Shown here: positions 27,837 to 37,002 of the stretch, one piece after another | Numbering within the stretch: position 1 is the stretch's first letter | How the letters are laid out: every line of letters begins with the position of its first letter | From: Luteibacter rhizovicinus DSM 16549 | GTDB lineage: Bacteria > Pseudomonadota > Gammaproteobacteria > Xanthomonadales > Rhodanobacteraceae | Assembly (NCBI RefSeq): GCF_001887595.1 | Contig: NZ_CP017480.1 | Coordinates: forward strand, 186,001-250,000 | Direction of reading: 5' to 3' | DNA: 64,000 nucleotides | The notes under the pieces: generated by a model | Databases searched by the model: none | What the model saw: only the letters and a program-made list of their open reading frames with translations | What the model was told of the DNA's origin: nothing | Made by a program: the position numbers and the translations under genes

Positions 27837-29195
27837 ATGGCCGAGATACCGCACGTCTACCGGTACCGTGGCGTTTCGACCGTCGCCGCGCGTGATCGAC
27901 CGCACCTCGCCCTGGTGACGGGCAGCCCGGCCGACGCCCCGCCGCCTTACTTCTTCGAAGGGCGGGTACGCCAACCGCGACGGGTGGCCGACGCCCTTAC
28001 CGCCGTGCACCTGATCGTCGGCGCACGGTTCTTCACCCCAGCCAACACGGTGGCCATGCGCATCGCGCAGTCCGACCCGGTGGTCACCTCCGGCGGCGGC
28101 ATGCTCCGGTTCGAAGGCTTCTCCGCCTGCTGCAGCACCTATATCCGGGTCGACCTGGGCCCGGAAGGCTACGAGGGCGAGGTGATCGGCAAAGGCAGCA
28201 CGAACGTCGATTTCAACGCGCCCATGCGTGCGGCCCTGGCCGGGGTGCGCGACGATCATGGATTGGGGCTTTCGGTGGGCGCCGACGAATTCAGCGTCAC
28301 GACCCGGGGCGCAGCGATCACCGAGCGCAAGGTCGCCCTGCCCGAGCGCTGGATCCGGGGCATGCTGGAGGTGCAGGCCTTTCAGTCGGCCATGGTGCCT
28401 CGCTTGCGTGCGCCGGCAGTCGAAGCCCTGCGCTTCCTGCGATCGTTGCCGAGAGCGTCGACCAGCCGCACACCCATGTGGGTGGCACGTGGACCGTCAG
28501 GCCTGTTCACCACGACACGTGAACTCGACGATGGCGTGCGCCTGACGGACAGCACGCGCCTGCGCGCTCTTGAAGCCCTGATACCTTTTTCCGAGGGCCT
28601 GACCGTGTACGCGGATCCCGCCAACCAGGCCAGCGCCTGGGTTCTGGATTTTCGCGGCCTGCGAGTCACCCTGGCACTCAGTGCTGAAACCTGGCGTGGC
28701 TTTTCTGGCGAAGGCCAGTCGCTGCATGCCCTGATGCGGCTGACCAACGACGGCAACGGAGCCGTACTGAACCAGGTACGTGCGCAGCTGAACTGGCAAC
28801 GTTTGCTACGTGCCGACGAGTTATCGGCGACCACCGGCTTGGCCAGCGATCGCATCGTCGACGCCTTGCGCGTACTCGGCGCCACGGGACTCGTGGGCTA
28901 TGACGTCGCCGAGCAAGGTCACTTCCACCGTGTCCTGCCATTCGACCTTTCCGCGATCGACGACAGGCACCCCCGACTGGCGGCGGCGAAAGATCTTCTC
29001 GCCCACCAGGCGGTGCGCATCGAAAGCGGCGCACCGCTCGTCGCCGCCGTGAAAAGCGATGGCGTGGAGCACCGCGTGCGCGATGTCGACGGGCGAGTGC
29101 GTTGCACCTGCCCGTGGTTCGCAAAACACGGTGGCGATCGTGGCCCATGCAAGCACGTGCTGGCGGCGGTCGCGCTGCAGGAAGCACACGCATGA
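27837..29195 (+). CDS. SWIM zinc-finger protein
   Basis: 452 residues from ATG 27837; an in-frame GTG at 27828 has a better spaced ribosome site (AGGGGA) and is possible. The C-terminus has CTC-x(12)-CKH (RCTCPWFAKHGGDRGPCKH), the SWIM zinc-finger pattern that binds DNA or protein. The remainder (VGARFFTPANTVAM, DPVVTSGGGMLRFEGFSAC, TTRGAAITERKVALPERW) is a long conserved N-terminal part typical of standalone bacterial SWIM proteins. The next gene begins on its stop codon (ATGA), so the two are translationally coupled and presumably act together. Confidence 0.85.
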   Translation: MAEIPHVYRYRGVSTVAARDRPHLALVTGSPADAPPPYFFEGRVRQPRRVADALTAVHLIVGARFFTPANTVAMRIAQSDPVVTSGGGMLRFEGFSACCSTYIRVDLGPEGYEGEVIGKGSTNVDFNAPMRAALAGVRDDHGLGLSVGADEFSVTTRGAAITERKVALPERWIRGMLEVQAFQSAMVPRLRAPAVEALRFLRSLPRASTSRTPMWVARGPSGLFTTTRELDDGVRLTDSTRLRALEALIPFSEGLTVYADPANQASAWVLDFRGLRVTLALSAETWRGFSGEGQSLHALMRLTNDGNGAVLNQVRAQLNWQRLLRADELSATTGLASDRIVDALRVLGATGLVGYDVAEQGHFHRVLPFDLSAIDDRHPRLAAAKDLLAHQAVRIESGAPLVAAVKSDGVEHRVRDVDGRVRCTCPWFAKHGGDRGPCKHVLAAVALQEAHA

Positions 29196-31912
29196 GCGCC
29201 ACGATGGACCGTGCGCTGGACGAAGCGCTCGAGCGCGGCGATATGGCAGGAGTCGTCAGCGCCTTGCATGGGATACCTCGTGAGGACCGTGCGGCCCTGG
29301 TGCCCAAGCTCCGCGAACGGGCCGGGGAACTCAAGGAACAGTACAATCCGCAGCTCTCGTGGCAAGAAAACAAACCCCACCTCGACCGCCGGTTCGCGGT
29401 GGGAGCAGGCCTGTTTGTCTGCGGCACCGCCATCGACGCCGCAGGCGCGTTTCTGCGAGCCGAGGATGCCGTCGCATTGGCACGCGCGTTCGATCCGCCG
29501 TCACTTCAGGGGCTGGGCGAAGCGATCTTGAGCCAGCCGAGGATCGGCATCGCTCATGTAAATCCCTACATCGAGGCAGGGCTGATGACCAGGCCCGACA
29601 GCGATGCGCACACGCTGATGATGATGGATCTACCCACCTATGCGGGCTGGCAAAAGAAGCAGTCGATGGAAGCGTACGTCCGCAGCGACCCCACGCTTCA
29701 CCAGGTGATCCTTCGAGTGATGGAAATCGAAGGGACGTCTGACGCCAGCCTTGCCGCCGTCGACAAGTATCGCCGGGACGCGTGGTCGATCTTTTTCGCC
29801 TCATCGTGGGCGCAGACTCACTTCGGTCGCGACGTATTGCTCGACAAGGCGCTGGACGCCCTCGAACGCGATTGGCCACTCTTTCGGTCAGGCTGGTTCT
29901 CGCGGTTCCACGAGAGGCTGGCGCCAAACGCCGACGAACTCATGCCTCGCCTGCCGCGTTACCTGGCGCTTTGCCGCAGCCGCATTTCGCCCACGGTTGG
30001 CGTGGCACTGAAGGCACTGGAGAAAATCGACGCGATTTCGCCGATCGACACGCAGGATCTGCTCGACGCGCTCGGTCCGGTCATGCACGCCGCCGCCAAG
30101 GGCCACGTCGAGACGGCGATGAAACTGATGGATACACGGCTGGGCGGCGATCCCACGATGGCCGCGTCCGTGGCGCGTCTCCTGGTCGATGCACTCGCGC
30201 ATGCCGATGCCGGTGTGCAGGCCAAGGCGATCAAACGGCTGGCCAGGGTGGGCGTGAACGCCGACGTCCGCACGATGCTCTCGGCGTTCGTGCCCCTCGT
30301 CGCTGCGTCGAATCGTGCGAACCTGGCCATGCTCACGGGTGACTCCGCGGATCGGGACGAGACGCCCGAAAGTCCCTCTCCACAGGAGGTACGGCATGTC
30401 GCCGGCCCCTTGGACGCCTCGCGCAAGCTGGCACGCATCGACGACCCGGACACCCTCGTCGAACGAATCGCCTACGTCTTTGAAAACGACACGGACATCG
30501 ACGCCTTCGAGGAAGTGGTTGCCGCGCTGACAAGGATGGCTCCGCTGGACGCGATCGCACGCGCACGGCTGGCACCGATCGCAAAACGCCTTCCACGCTT
30601 GCGCAAACCCGTGGCAGAGGCGCTTGGGCAGTTAGTCGCTTCCCTGCTGGATCTTCCCGTGATGGCGTACCGCCGCCAGGTCGATCACTACGGCGAGCAT
30701 GCCAGCGTCGACATCCACATCCTCGATCGCATGGTCGACACCGTCGCGACCGCGAAGCACGGTGCCGCACTGGAGCCACTCGACGCGGCGACGCATCGAG
30801 GCGGCGTCATCGACCCGGCCAGGCTCGTTCAACGCATGGTGGCGCACGCCGCGGCCAACGTCCCTTGCGATCGCCGACAGGCGGTGCGCGCGTTGCTGCG
30901 CCTGGTGCCGATCCCGACGTCCGAGGTACGGATGGAAGCCGCCGCACTGCCAGATTCATCGCTTCGTCGGGCCTTTCGTTACGCGCTGGGCGGTAATCTG
31001 GACGAGGGCGATCACGACGTGGCCCTGCTGGCTGCGGCTGCGCGTATCCGTCACCCGGGTACGGACGATCCGCTGCTGCTCGACAGGCTGGGCGATCTGG
31101 GCCCCGACACCACACGAGCACCGCGGGTGTCGTGGCAGGTGTCGACCCGACAGCACGAGTACGACGGAAGGACCTATACCTTCCACGACCTCAACGTTGA
31201 CGCCGATCGACGACCGGCGGAGACGGACCCCCTGTTGATTGCCGCGTTCCGCCACAGGCCGCTCTCGTTCGAGCCCCGCTACGCGTCGCAACGCTGGGCC
31301 TATAGCGGCATCGACGAAGGGCTGATCCGTTACTCCGCCATGCAGATGCCATCCTGCCTCGACACCTTCTTCGTCGAAGGCGTACGTGAGCTGGGCAACA
31401 ACCTGGACTGGTCCGAGGCCCGTTGGCAGAACCGGGCCTACCTCGCGCCGCTGCTCGACCCGACGGTGCACGCCGGACCCATGGGCAGCCTGCTACTCGC
31501 CCTCGCACTGGCCGGCAAGGAACCCGGGCAGACGGCTCTGGCCGTCGACGCGCTCGTGCAGATGGCTCTGGACCGGCGTCTCGATGTAGAGCGACTGGCC
31601 CTGGACATGCGCGAGCTCCTTGCCACCGGACACGTACGGGCCTCGCGTTATGCGAAGAGCCTCGCGTTGGCCACGCGCGCCGCGCCCGGTGTATCGACGG
31701 TGGTCATTCGCCTGCTGGAAGTAGCGATAGGTGCCAGCCCCGGCCAGCCGCCGCGGGACGTCGCCCAGTTACTGGCTCTGCTGCGCGAAACGCTGCTGGC
31801 ATCAGGTGCACGGATGGGCGACGACACCCGCGCGTTATTGCCCACATTGACGTTGTCGGGCCGGGCGGCGTCGATCCGCAAGGCGCTGATTCACCCCAAC
31901 CCCGCAGAGTAG
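29192..31912 (+). CDS. large helical-repeat protein, DUF6493-like, coupled to the SWIM gene
   Basis: 906 residues. The whole length is alpha-helical with HEAT/ARM-like periodicity (for example AASVARLLVDALAHADAGVQAKAIKRLARVG). There is no signal peptide or membrane segment. Family resemblance is to DUF6493, which is often next to SWIM proteins; I place it there from the neighbour and the look of the C-terminal half, not from a search. It may be a scaffold for the SWIM protein. The gene starts inside the SWIM stop codon, and its end overlaps the convergent DUF2199 gene by 22 bases. Confidence 0.6.
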   Translation: MSATMDRALDEALERGDMAGVVSALHGIPREDRAALVPKLRERAGELKEQYNPQLSWQENKPHLDRRFAVGAGLFVCGTAIDAAGAFLRAEDAVALARAFDPPSLQGLGEAILSQPRIGIAHVNPYIEAGLMTRPDSDAHTLMMMDLPTYAGWQKKQSMEAYVRSDPTLHQVILRVMEIEGTSDASLAAVDKYRRDAWSIFFASSWAQTHFGRDVLLDKALDALERDWPLFRSGWFSRFHERLAPNADELMPRLPRYLALCRSRISPTVGVALKALEKIDAISPIDTQDLLDALGPVMHAAAKGHVETAMKLMDTRLGGDPTMAASVARLLVDALAHADAGVQAKAIKRLARVGVNADVRTMLSAFVPLVAASNRANLAMLTGDSADRDETPESPSPQEVRHVAGPLDASRKLARIDDPDTLVERIAYVFENDTDIDAFEEVVAALTRMAPLDAIARARLAPIAKRLPRLRKPVAEALGQLVASLLDLPVMAYRRQVDHYGEHASVDIHILDRMVDTVATAKHGAALEPLDAATHRGGVIDPARLVQRMVAHAAANVPCDRRQAVRALLRLVPIPTSEVRMEAAALPDSSLRRAFRYALGGNLDEGDHDVALLAAAARIRHPGTDDPLLLDRLGDLGPDTTRAPRVSWQVSTRQHEYDGRTYTFHDLNVDADRRPAETDPLLIAAFRHRPLSFEPRYASQRWAYSGIDEGLIRYSAMQMPSCLDTFFVEGVRELGNNLDWSEARWQNRAYLAPLLDPTVHAGPMGSLLLALALAGKEPGQTALAVDALVQMALDRRLDVERLALDMRELLATGHVRASRYAKSLALATRAAPGVSTVVIRLLEVAIGASPGQPPRDVAQLLALLRETLLASGARMGDDTRALLPTLTLSGRAASIRKALIHPNPAE

Positions 31913-32382
31913 GTACTCGCGCGGTGCGTCGTGATGCCCGCGCGCTGCTCGTGCCCCAGCGGCAGTTGCGAATCCACGATGAACACCTGCGGCCGCGTGG
32001 TCGGCCCGGTGAGTTGCATGAGCACCCGCTCGCCGAGACTGCCTTCGTGGCTGCGTATTTCATTGGCCAGCGTGGCGGACATGGGGGGCTCGGCAGCCTG
32101 CTCGGGATCGTCCCAGAGGTCGCCGACGCGATGAAATTGTTCTTCGCTGACCTCGACCCAGACGCCGATGTGGTAATCGTCCTTGCGACCTTGCACAGGC
32201 AGCGGCAGGGTGGCGCGCAGGAAAAAGCGTTCGTCGTCGATCACACAGGCATCGTCGCTTTCGTAGACGTCGAGCGAACGCTCGTCGTTGCCCATCTCGA
32301 AAATGGCATCGGGCCGGCCGTAGCTGAGTTCCAGCTCGTCTTCCTCGTGCGTCGCTCCACAGATCGCGCAGGTAGCTGTCAT
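31891..32382 (-). CDS. DUF2199 family protein
   Basis: 163 residues from ATG 32382 (ACGGAG upstream). The N-terminal CAICGATHEEDELELSYGRPDA and mid-protein YHIGVWVEVSEEQFHRV match DUF2199, a small zinc-ribbon-like cytosolic family without known reaction. It converges with the large helical-repeat gene, overlapping 22 bases. Confidence 0.8.
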   Translation of the reverse strand: MTATCAICGATHEEDELELSYGRPDAIFEMGNDERSLDVYESDDACVIDDERFFLRATLPLPVQGRKDDYHIGVWVEVSEEQFHRVGDLWDDPEQAAEPPMSATLANEIRSHEGSLGERVLMQLTGPTTRPQVFIVDSQLPLGHEQRAGITTHRASTYSAGLG

Positions 32383-32416
32383 GGGACCGCTCCGTGAGGT
32401 AGAGGCCGATGGTAGC

Positions 32417-33295
32417 TCAGCTGACGTCGGCCCCACCGAGAAAGGCGATCGCCGTCGTCATGACACCTTCATCGTCGACGATGCGGCGATGACCAAGCCG
32501 GCGCGTCTTCCACAGCACGGCGCCCGGCCAGAGCCGCGCATACAGCTCACCCTCCTCGACCGGCACGTCGCGATCGGACACGTCATGGATGATCAGGGCG
32601 GGCTGGGTGCGTTGCGGCGCATGCCGCTCCACGTGCAGGGCTTCGATCGTCACCCCGGTGCGGGCGGCCAGCACCCGATGCAGGGGCTCGCGCAGGTGGT
32701 CGGCGAGCCGGACGAAGCGGGCAAAACGCCGCGTTGCCGCCATCGGGTCGGCCGCCGGCGCGATCAGCACCACGCGCTTCGCGTTCCAGCCGTCCCCGAG
32801 TGCCAGCGTGACGGCGGCGCCGCCCAGCGAGTGCGCGATCACCCCTTCCGCATCGCCGTAGTGACGGCCGACGGCCGCCACGGTGCGGGCGAAGTCCGGC
32901 AACGTGCACAGCGTGCCTCCACTCTGCCCGTGTCCAGGCTGATCGAAGGAAACCGCGGCCCAGCCCTGCGCAAGGAGCTGCGGCGCCCAGCTTTCCCAGC
33001 GCAGGCCCATGCTGGACCAACCGTGGGCCAGCAACACGTAGGGTTGCGTGGAGGGATCGCCCCAGACATAGGTGACGATGGATTCGCCAGCGACGTTCAC
33101 CTGGTCCTTGCGCGCCGACATGGTGGTCTGCGCGTGCGCGGCCCGCTGGCGGCTGCTCGGCAGCGGGGTCTGGAAGACCCGGGCGGCGTGGGCCACCGTG
33201 CGGGTCGGCGCCAGACGGCTGCCGAACCGGTAAGCGAAGCGGATGCCCAACAGGGTCGCGACGGTACGCACGCCAAAACGGCGGGGTGGCTTCAT
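32417..33295 (-). CDS. alpha/beta hydrolase family protein
   Basis: 292 residues. LLAHGWSSMGL is the oxyanion HG motif, VIAHSLGGAAV the nucleophile Ser elbow, with Asp (HDVSDRDVP) and His (LGHRRIVDDEGV) later. The N-terminal 50 residues are basic and hydrophobic, possibly a membrane anchor. Such proteins hydrolyse esters or related bonds; substrate unknown. Upstream of the DUF2199 gene on the same strand. Confidence 0.85.
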   Translation of the reverse strand: MKPPRRFGVRTVATLLGIRFAYRFGSRLAPTRTVAHAARVFQTPLPSSRQRAAHAQTTMSARKDQVNVAGESIVTYVWGDPSTQPYVLLAHGWSSMGLRWESWAPQLLAQGWAAVSFDQPGHGQSGGTLCTLPDFARTVAAVGRHYGDAEGVIAHSLGGAAVTLALGDGWNAKRVVLIAPAADPMAATRRFARFVRLADHLREPLHRVLAARTGVTIEALHVERHAPQRTQPALIIHDVSDRDVPVEEGELYARLWPGAVLWKTRRLGHRRIVDDEGVMTTAIAFLGGADVS

Positions 33296-33439
33296 GGGGA
33301 GGGGACCGGTGAGCTAAGGGGGATGGGCAAGCTTTCGCGAAGCTGAATACTACCCCGGAGGACCGGTCAACCCCTCGTAAGGAACCCGCGTTCTGGCGCA
33401 CGAATCCGCATTCGCGGACGTCCCGAGGAGAGAGCTCAT

Positions 33440-33784
33440 ATGACGACCCTGACCCACAAACTCGTTGCCCTGGCCGCCCTCGGCCTGGTCGCGGGCGCCG
33501 CAACCTACACCCCGCCCGCTGCCGCGCGGGAAGTTGTCGAAGTGGTCACCGTCGGCACCCGCCCCCCGCCGCCCCGCTTCGAGCGCGTTCCGCCGCCCCG
33601 CTCCGGCTACGTCTGGGCACCCGGCTATTGGAACTGGTACGGCGGCCGCTATGTCTGGGTCGGGGGCCGCTGGAACAACTATCGTCCGGGCTATGTCTAC
33701 CGCCCGCCGGTCTGGCGCCCCTACGGCCGCGGCTATCGCATCGAGCGTGAGACCTGGGTCCGCGACCCGCGCTGGCACCGATAA
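33440..33784 (+). CDS. small secreted WxxGxW-repeat protein
   Basis: 114 residues, with GAGGAGAG before the ATG. Signal peptide MTTLTHKLVALAALGLVAGAATY, then Pro/Arg-rich stretch and aromatic repeats WAPGYWNWYGGRYVWVGGRW, which match the YXWGXW/WxxGxW (PF12779) repeat family. Usually 1-2 copies of the motif. The function is unknown; likely exported. Confidence 0.85.
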   Translation: MTTLTHKLVALAALGLVAGAATYTPPAAAREVVEVVTVGTRPPPPRFERVPPPRSGYVWAPGYWNWYGGRYVWVGGRWNNYRPGYVYRPPVWRPYGRGYRIERETWVRDPRWHR

Positions 33785-33855
33785 GACTCTTCGTTGCTGC
33801 GCCGCACCTACACGGACGCCCACAACGGTTTAAACTAGGCAGCTGACACGACATC

Positions 33856-33888
33856 TCGCCCCCGCCACCCGGCCGGGGCGATTTTTTT
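33856..33888 (+). terminator. hairpin with T-run between the WxxGxW gene and ldh
   Basis: TCGCCCC (33856-33862) pairs with GGGGCGA (33875-33881), followed by seven T. It may end the upstream gene. If a promoter (TAAACT at about 33831) drives ldh, the same hairpin would lie in the ldh leader. Confidence 0.6.
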
Positions 33889-33904
33889 GGATGGTCATTA
33901 CCGA

Positions 33905-33924
33905 CCCGTGATCCCCATCACGGG
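33905..33924. promoter_or_regulatory. perfect inverted repeat in the ldh leader
   Basis: CCCGTGAT and ATCACGGG flank a CCCC loop, an 8-bp perfect stem, about 55 bases before the leucine dehydrogenase ATG. It could be an operator for a dimeric repressor or an RNA hairpin. No regulator gene adjoins. Confidence 0.4.
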
Positions 33925-33977
33925 CCTTCACCTCGAAGCGCGGTGCTGCTGCCGCTTGTAACTGGAGTTTGCGTTCG

Positions 33978-35081
33978 ATGATTTTCGAAACCATCGCCAA
34001 CACGGGCCACGAAGAAGTCGTCTTCTGCCATAACAAAGACGCCGGCCTGAAGGCCATCATCGCTATCCACAACACGGTCCTCGGCCCGTCGCTGGGCGGC
34101 CTGCGCATGTGGCCGTACAAGACCGAGCAGGACGCGGTCAACGACGTGCTCCGCCTGTCGCGCGGCATGACGTACAAGAACGCCGTGGCCGGCCTGAACC
34201 TGGGCGGCGGCAAGGCCGTCATCATCGGCGATCCCTCCAAGGACAAGTCCGAAGCGCTGTTCCGTGCCTTCGGCCGCTTCGTCAACTCGCTCAACGGCCG
34301 CTACATCACGGCCGAAGACGTCGGTATCGACGTCAACGACATGGAATACGTCTACCGTGAAACCGAGTACGTCACCGGCGTGCACCAGGTACACGGCGGT
34401 TCGGGCGATCCCTCGCCGTTCACCGCGTTCGGCACACTGCAGGGCCTGATGGCCGCACTGCAGGCCAAGCATGGTAACGAAGACGTCGGCAAGTACAGCT
34501 ATGCCGTGCAGGGCTGCGGCCACGTCGGCAGCGAGTTCATCAAGTTGCTCCGCGAGCAGGGCGCCAAGGTGTTCGTCACCGACATCAACAAGGATGCCGT
34601 GCAGCGCTGCGTCGACGAACTCGGCTGCGAAGCCGTCGGCCTCGACGAAATCTATGACGTCGACGCCGACGTCTACAGCCCCTGCGCCCTGGGTGGCACG
34701 ATCAACGAGCAGACGATCGATCGCATCAAGGCGAAGATCATCTGCGGTGCGGCCAACAACCAGCTGGCCACCGACGCGATCGGCGACGAGCTCGCCCGCC
34801 GCGGCGTGGTCTACGCACCGGACTATGCGGTCAACGCCGGCGGCGTGATGAACGTCTCGCTGGAAATCGACGGCTACAACCGCGAGCGCGCCATGCGCAT
34901 GATGCGCACGATCTACTACAACGTCGGTCGCATCTTCGAAATCTCCGCCCGCGACAACATCCCGACCTACAAGGCCGCGGACCGCATGGCGGAAGAACGC
35001 ATCAGCGCGATCGGCAAGATCCGCCTGCCCCACATGGGCAACGGCGCGCCGCGTTTCCAGGGTCGTATGCGCGGGCAGTAA
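33978..35081 (+). CDS. ldh: leucine dehydrogenase (Leu/Phe/Val dehydrogenase family)
   Basis: 367 residues from ATG 33978 (an in-frame TTG 9 bases earlier is less likely). SLGGLRMWPY and GMTYKNAVAGLNLGGGKAVI contain the substrate Lys residues, and GCGHVGSEFIKLL the NAD fingerprint. The enzyme deaminates leucine, isoleucine and valine to 2-oxo acids with NAD+, and runs in reverse. This feeds iso-branched acyl starters and leucine breakdown, consistent with icmF, ivd and the carboxylase in this window. The sequence just upstream holds two hairpins. Confidence 0.93.
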   Translation: MIFETIANTGHEEVVFCHNKDAGLKAIIAIHNTVLGPSLGGLRMWPYKTEQDAVNDVLRLSRGMTYKNAVAGLNLGGGKAVIIGDPSKDKSEALFRAFGRFVNSLNGRYITAEDVGIDVNDMEYVYRETEYVTGVHQVHGGSGDPSPFTAFGTLQGLMAALQAKHGNEDVGKYSYAVQGCGHVGSEFIKLLREQGAKVFVTDINKDAVQRCVDELGCEAVGLDEIYDVDADVYSPCALGGTINEQTIDRIKAKIICGAANNQLATDAIGDELARRGVVYAPDYAVNAGGVMNVSLEIDGYNRERAMRMMRTIYYNVGRIFEISARDNIPTYKAADRMAEERISAIGKIRLPHMGNGAPRFQGRMRGQ

Positions 35082-35136
35082 TCGCTACGCGTAATGGGCA
35101 ACGAAAAAGCCGCCGGCGTAGTCCGGCGGCTTTTTC
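35070..35136 (+). repeat. direct repeat, copy 1 (ldh tail plus terminator)
   Basis: From 35070 to 35112 there is exact identity over 43 bases with 36498-36540, and near identity continues through the hairpin. Copy 1 begins inside the last codons of ldh. Confidence 0.8.
35104..35135 (+). terminator. Rho-independent terminator of ldh
   Basis: AAAAAGCCGCCGG and CCGGCGGCTTTTT form an 8-bp GC stem (plus A/T extensions) with a 6-base loop. Confidence 0.9.
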
Positions 35137-35232
35137 GTGGGGACTACAACGTTTGTCTAATCGAGGTGTGAGGCGATTCCCGACAGTATGCCTTTTGCCG
35201 CCCATTTGGACGGCTGCATGAAAAGGAAGATC

Positions 35233-36474
35233 ATGAAAAGCACACAGGACGACATCTCAAGCTTCGAGCGCGCGAAACTCGACCCCGCATTTGGCGACAA
35301 CGGCATTCTCTGGCTCCACGCACCCGACGCTACACAGACCTTCGCCAAGGGTCTTTCCACCACAGCGGACGGATCCATCTTCATTTCCTTGGCGTGCAGA
35401 TTTGGCCAGCACGCCCCTGATGGCGTCGGCATCGCAAAAATCGGCCCCGATGGCGAAGTGGACCCCGACTTTGGGACACAGGGATACGCCATCTATCCGG
35501 AAAAAGCCGCCCGAATGACTCCGTTCGCTCCCCTGATCCTACCGAATGGAGACATGCTGATTCGCTGCCTCGGGGGAGACGCTTACAAACCAATGCTCAT
35601 GCGAATCCTTGCCGACGGGTCAGTGGATGAGTCCTTCGCCGACGGAGGAGTGCAAACCTTCGATCTGAAAGATTATCGACTGATCGCCGCGGACGTCGTT
35701 CCCATGGACGACGGGCGAATCCTGGTGTTCGGACGCGCGACGCATAAGGTCATCGGATCCACCGACGGCATCGTCATACGCCTGCTGGAAAATGGGCAGC
35801 TCGATCTTTCATTTCATCAGACCGGCATGCTGTCCCTATCATTCCGCGGCGATGCGACGACCAATGCAAGCCTAGGCCTACTGGTCGACGACAAATACCT
35901 GCTTGCAGGCGGCACCGAAACAGAAGCACTGATACGCCGATATCATCTGGATGGTCAGATCGACACGAGTTTCGGGGTGGCCGGCGAATATGCCCTTCCG
36001 TCGAGCGATATCAACACCAGCTGGGCAGCGTTCAATGACCTTCTCGTGACGCCGGAGGGCAAGCTCATCGGTGTCGGGGACCAGTATCTCGATCGGTACT
36101 CCGGTTTCCTCGTAGGTCTCGACGCCAACGGCCACGCCGATCCCGATTTCGCCGAAGGGAAGGTCCTTTTTACACCTCCCCGTCTTGGCACATCGACGAT
36201 GTCAAAACTTGCACTGGATACCTCGGGAAGGGTCGTCGTGTACGTTGACCTCAGCAGCGAGGGATTCGTTCTTGGACGCTACTCCGCATCCGGCGCCCTG
36301 GACGAAACATTTGGAGATAGAGGTTATCTGTACATCGGTTTCGGTGAAGCCCGCGAGCTTTCCCTCGGATTCGCCATCCAGGGCACACGGGGCATCCTGG
36401 TTTCGGGGCAGATCGTCAACACCGCCCCTCCAATGATGAATAGGGCGATCATCATGCGTGTACCGCACGCGTGA
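35233..36474 (+). CDS. delta-60-repeat protein (copy A)
   Basis: 413 residues from ATG 35233, chosen because AAGGAAG is well placed; two earlier in-frame ATGs lack one. It has about seven delta-60 repeats of about 55-60 residues, each with a D-x-x-F-G-x-x-G-like core (LDPAFGDNG, VDPDFGTQG, VDESFADGG, IDTSFGVAG, LDETFGDRG), which build a beta-propeller-like structure. No signal peptide. The partner at 37303 is a clear paralogue across its length. Function unknown. The gene is bracketed by two copies of the ldh-tail/terminator sequence, a sign of local duplication. Confidence 0.8.
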   Translation: MKSTQDDISSFERAKLDPAFGDNGILWLHAPDATQTFAKGLSTTADGSIFISLACRFGQHAPDGVGIAKIGPDGEVDPDFGTQGYAIYPEKAARMTPFAPLILPNGDMLIRCLGGDAYKPMLMRILADGSVDESFADGGVQTFDLKDYRLIAADVVPMDDGRILVFGRATHKVIGSTDGIVIRLLENGQLDLSFHQTGMLSLSFRGDATTNASLGLLVDDKYLLAGGTETEALIRRYHLDGQIDTSFGVAGEYALPSSDINTSWAAFNDLLVTPEGKLIGVGDQYLDRYSGFLVGLDANGHADPDFAEGKVLFTPPRLGTSTMSKLALDTSGRVVVYVDLSSEGFVLGRYSASGALDETFGDRGYLYIGFGEARELSLGFAIQGTRGILVSGQIVNTAPPMMNRAIIMRVPHA

Positions 36475-36497
36475 ACGGGGGCCGCGCACGACTGTAT

Positions 36498-36565
36498 CGC
36501 GGGCAGTAATCGCTACGCGTAATGGGCAACGAAAAAGCCGCTGGCGTGATCCGGCGGCTTTTTTT
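36498..36565 (+). repeat. direct repeat, copy 2 (ldh tail plus terminator)
   Basis: The same sequence as 35070-35136 lies 24 bases after the stop of delta-60 copy A, including the ldh-derived sequence CGCGGGCAGTAA, which is not coding here. The terminator arms (AAAAAGCCGCTGG / CCGGCGGCTTTTTTT, 36532-36565) carry one wobble pair. Confidence 0.8.
36532..36565 (+). terminator. Rho-independent terminator of delta-60 copy A
   Basis: Stem GCCGCTGG / CCGGCGGC (one T-G wobble), loop of 6 bases and a seven-T run. Confidence 0.85.
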
Positions 36566-36704
36566 GTCTCCAGCCTGCAGCGTTTGTTCGACCGCGGAGC
36601 GGTCACCCGATGAATGGGCGTCGTACGATGGTGTCGACGATACGTCCGGCTGCTCGCACGCCATGGATGCGCGATCGTCGCGAGGATCACAAAAGGAATG
36701 TGTC

Positions 36705-36917
36705 ATGTCCGATCGCATTGCCGGAACGGTCAAATGGTTCAACGATGCCAAGGGATTCGGCTTCATCGCGCCAGAAGACGGCTCGAATGACGTCTTCGTT
36801 CACTTCAAGTCCATCCAGACCAACGGTTTCAAGTCCCTCAGTGAAGGCGACAAGGTCACGTTCGTCGTCAGCCAAGGCCCGAAGGGACCGCAGGCCGAGG
36901 AGGTTCAAAAGGCCTGA
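36705..36917 (+). CDS. cold shock protein, CspA family
   Basis: 70 residues from ATG 36705, preceded by AAAAGGA. It is a single cold-shock domain: [15 protein letters not shown] contains RNP1, DVFVHF RNP2, then [26 protein letters not shown]. It binds single-stranded RNA and DNA as an RNA chaperone. A longer in-frame ORF upstream reads over the terminator and is not real. Confidence 0.95.
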   Translation: MSDRIAGTVKWFNDAKGFGFIAPEDGSNDVFVHFKSIQTNGFKSLSEGDKVTFVVSQGPKGPQAEEVQKA

Positions 36918-37002
36918 TCGCGCAGACGCGGAGCCCATAAGGAGCATGGCGGCTGGCGTGCTCCTGTCTCATCCATCACAGGATCGTTGGAGGATGCAGA
37001 TC

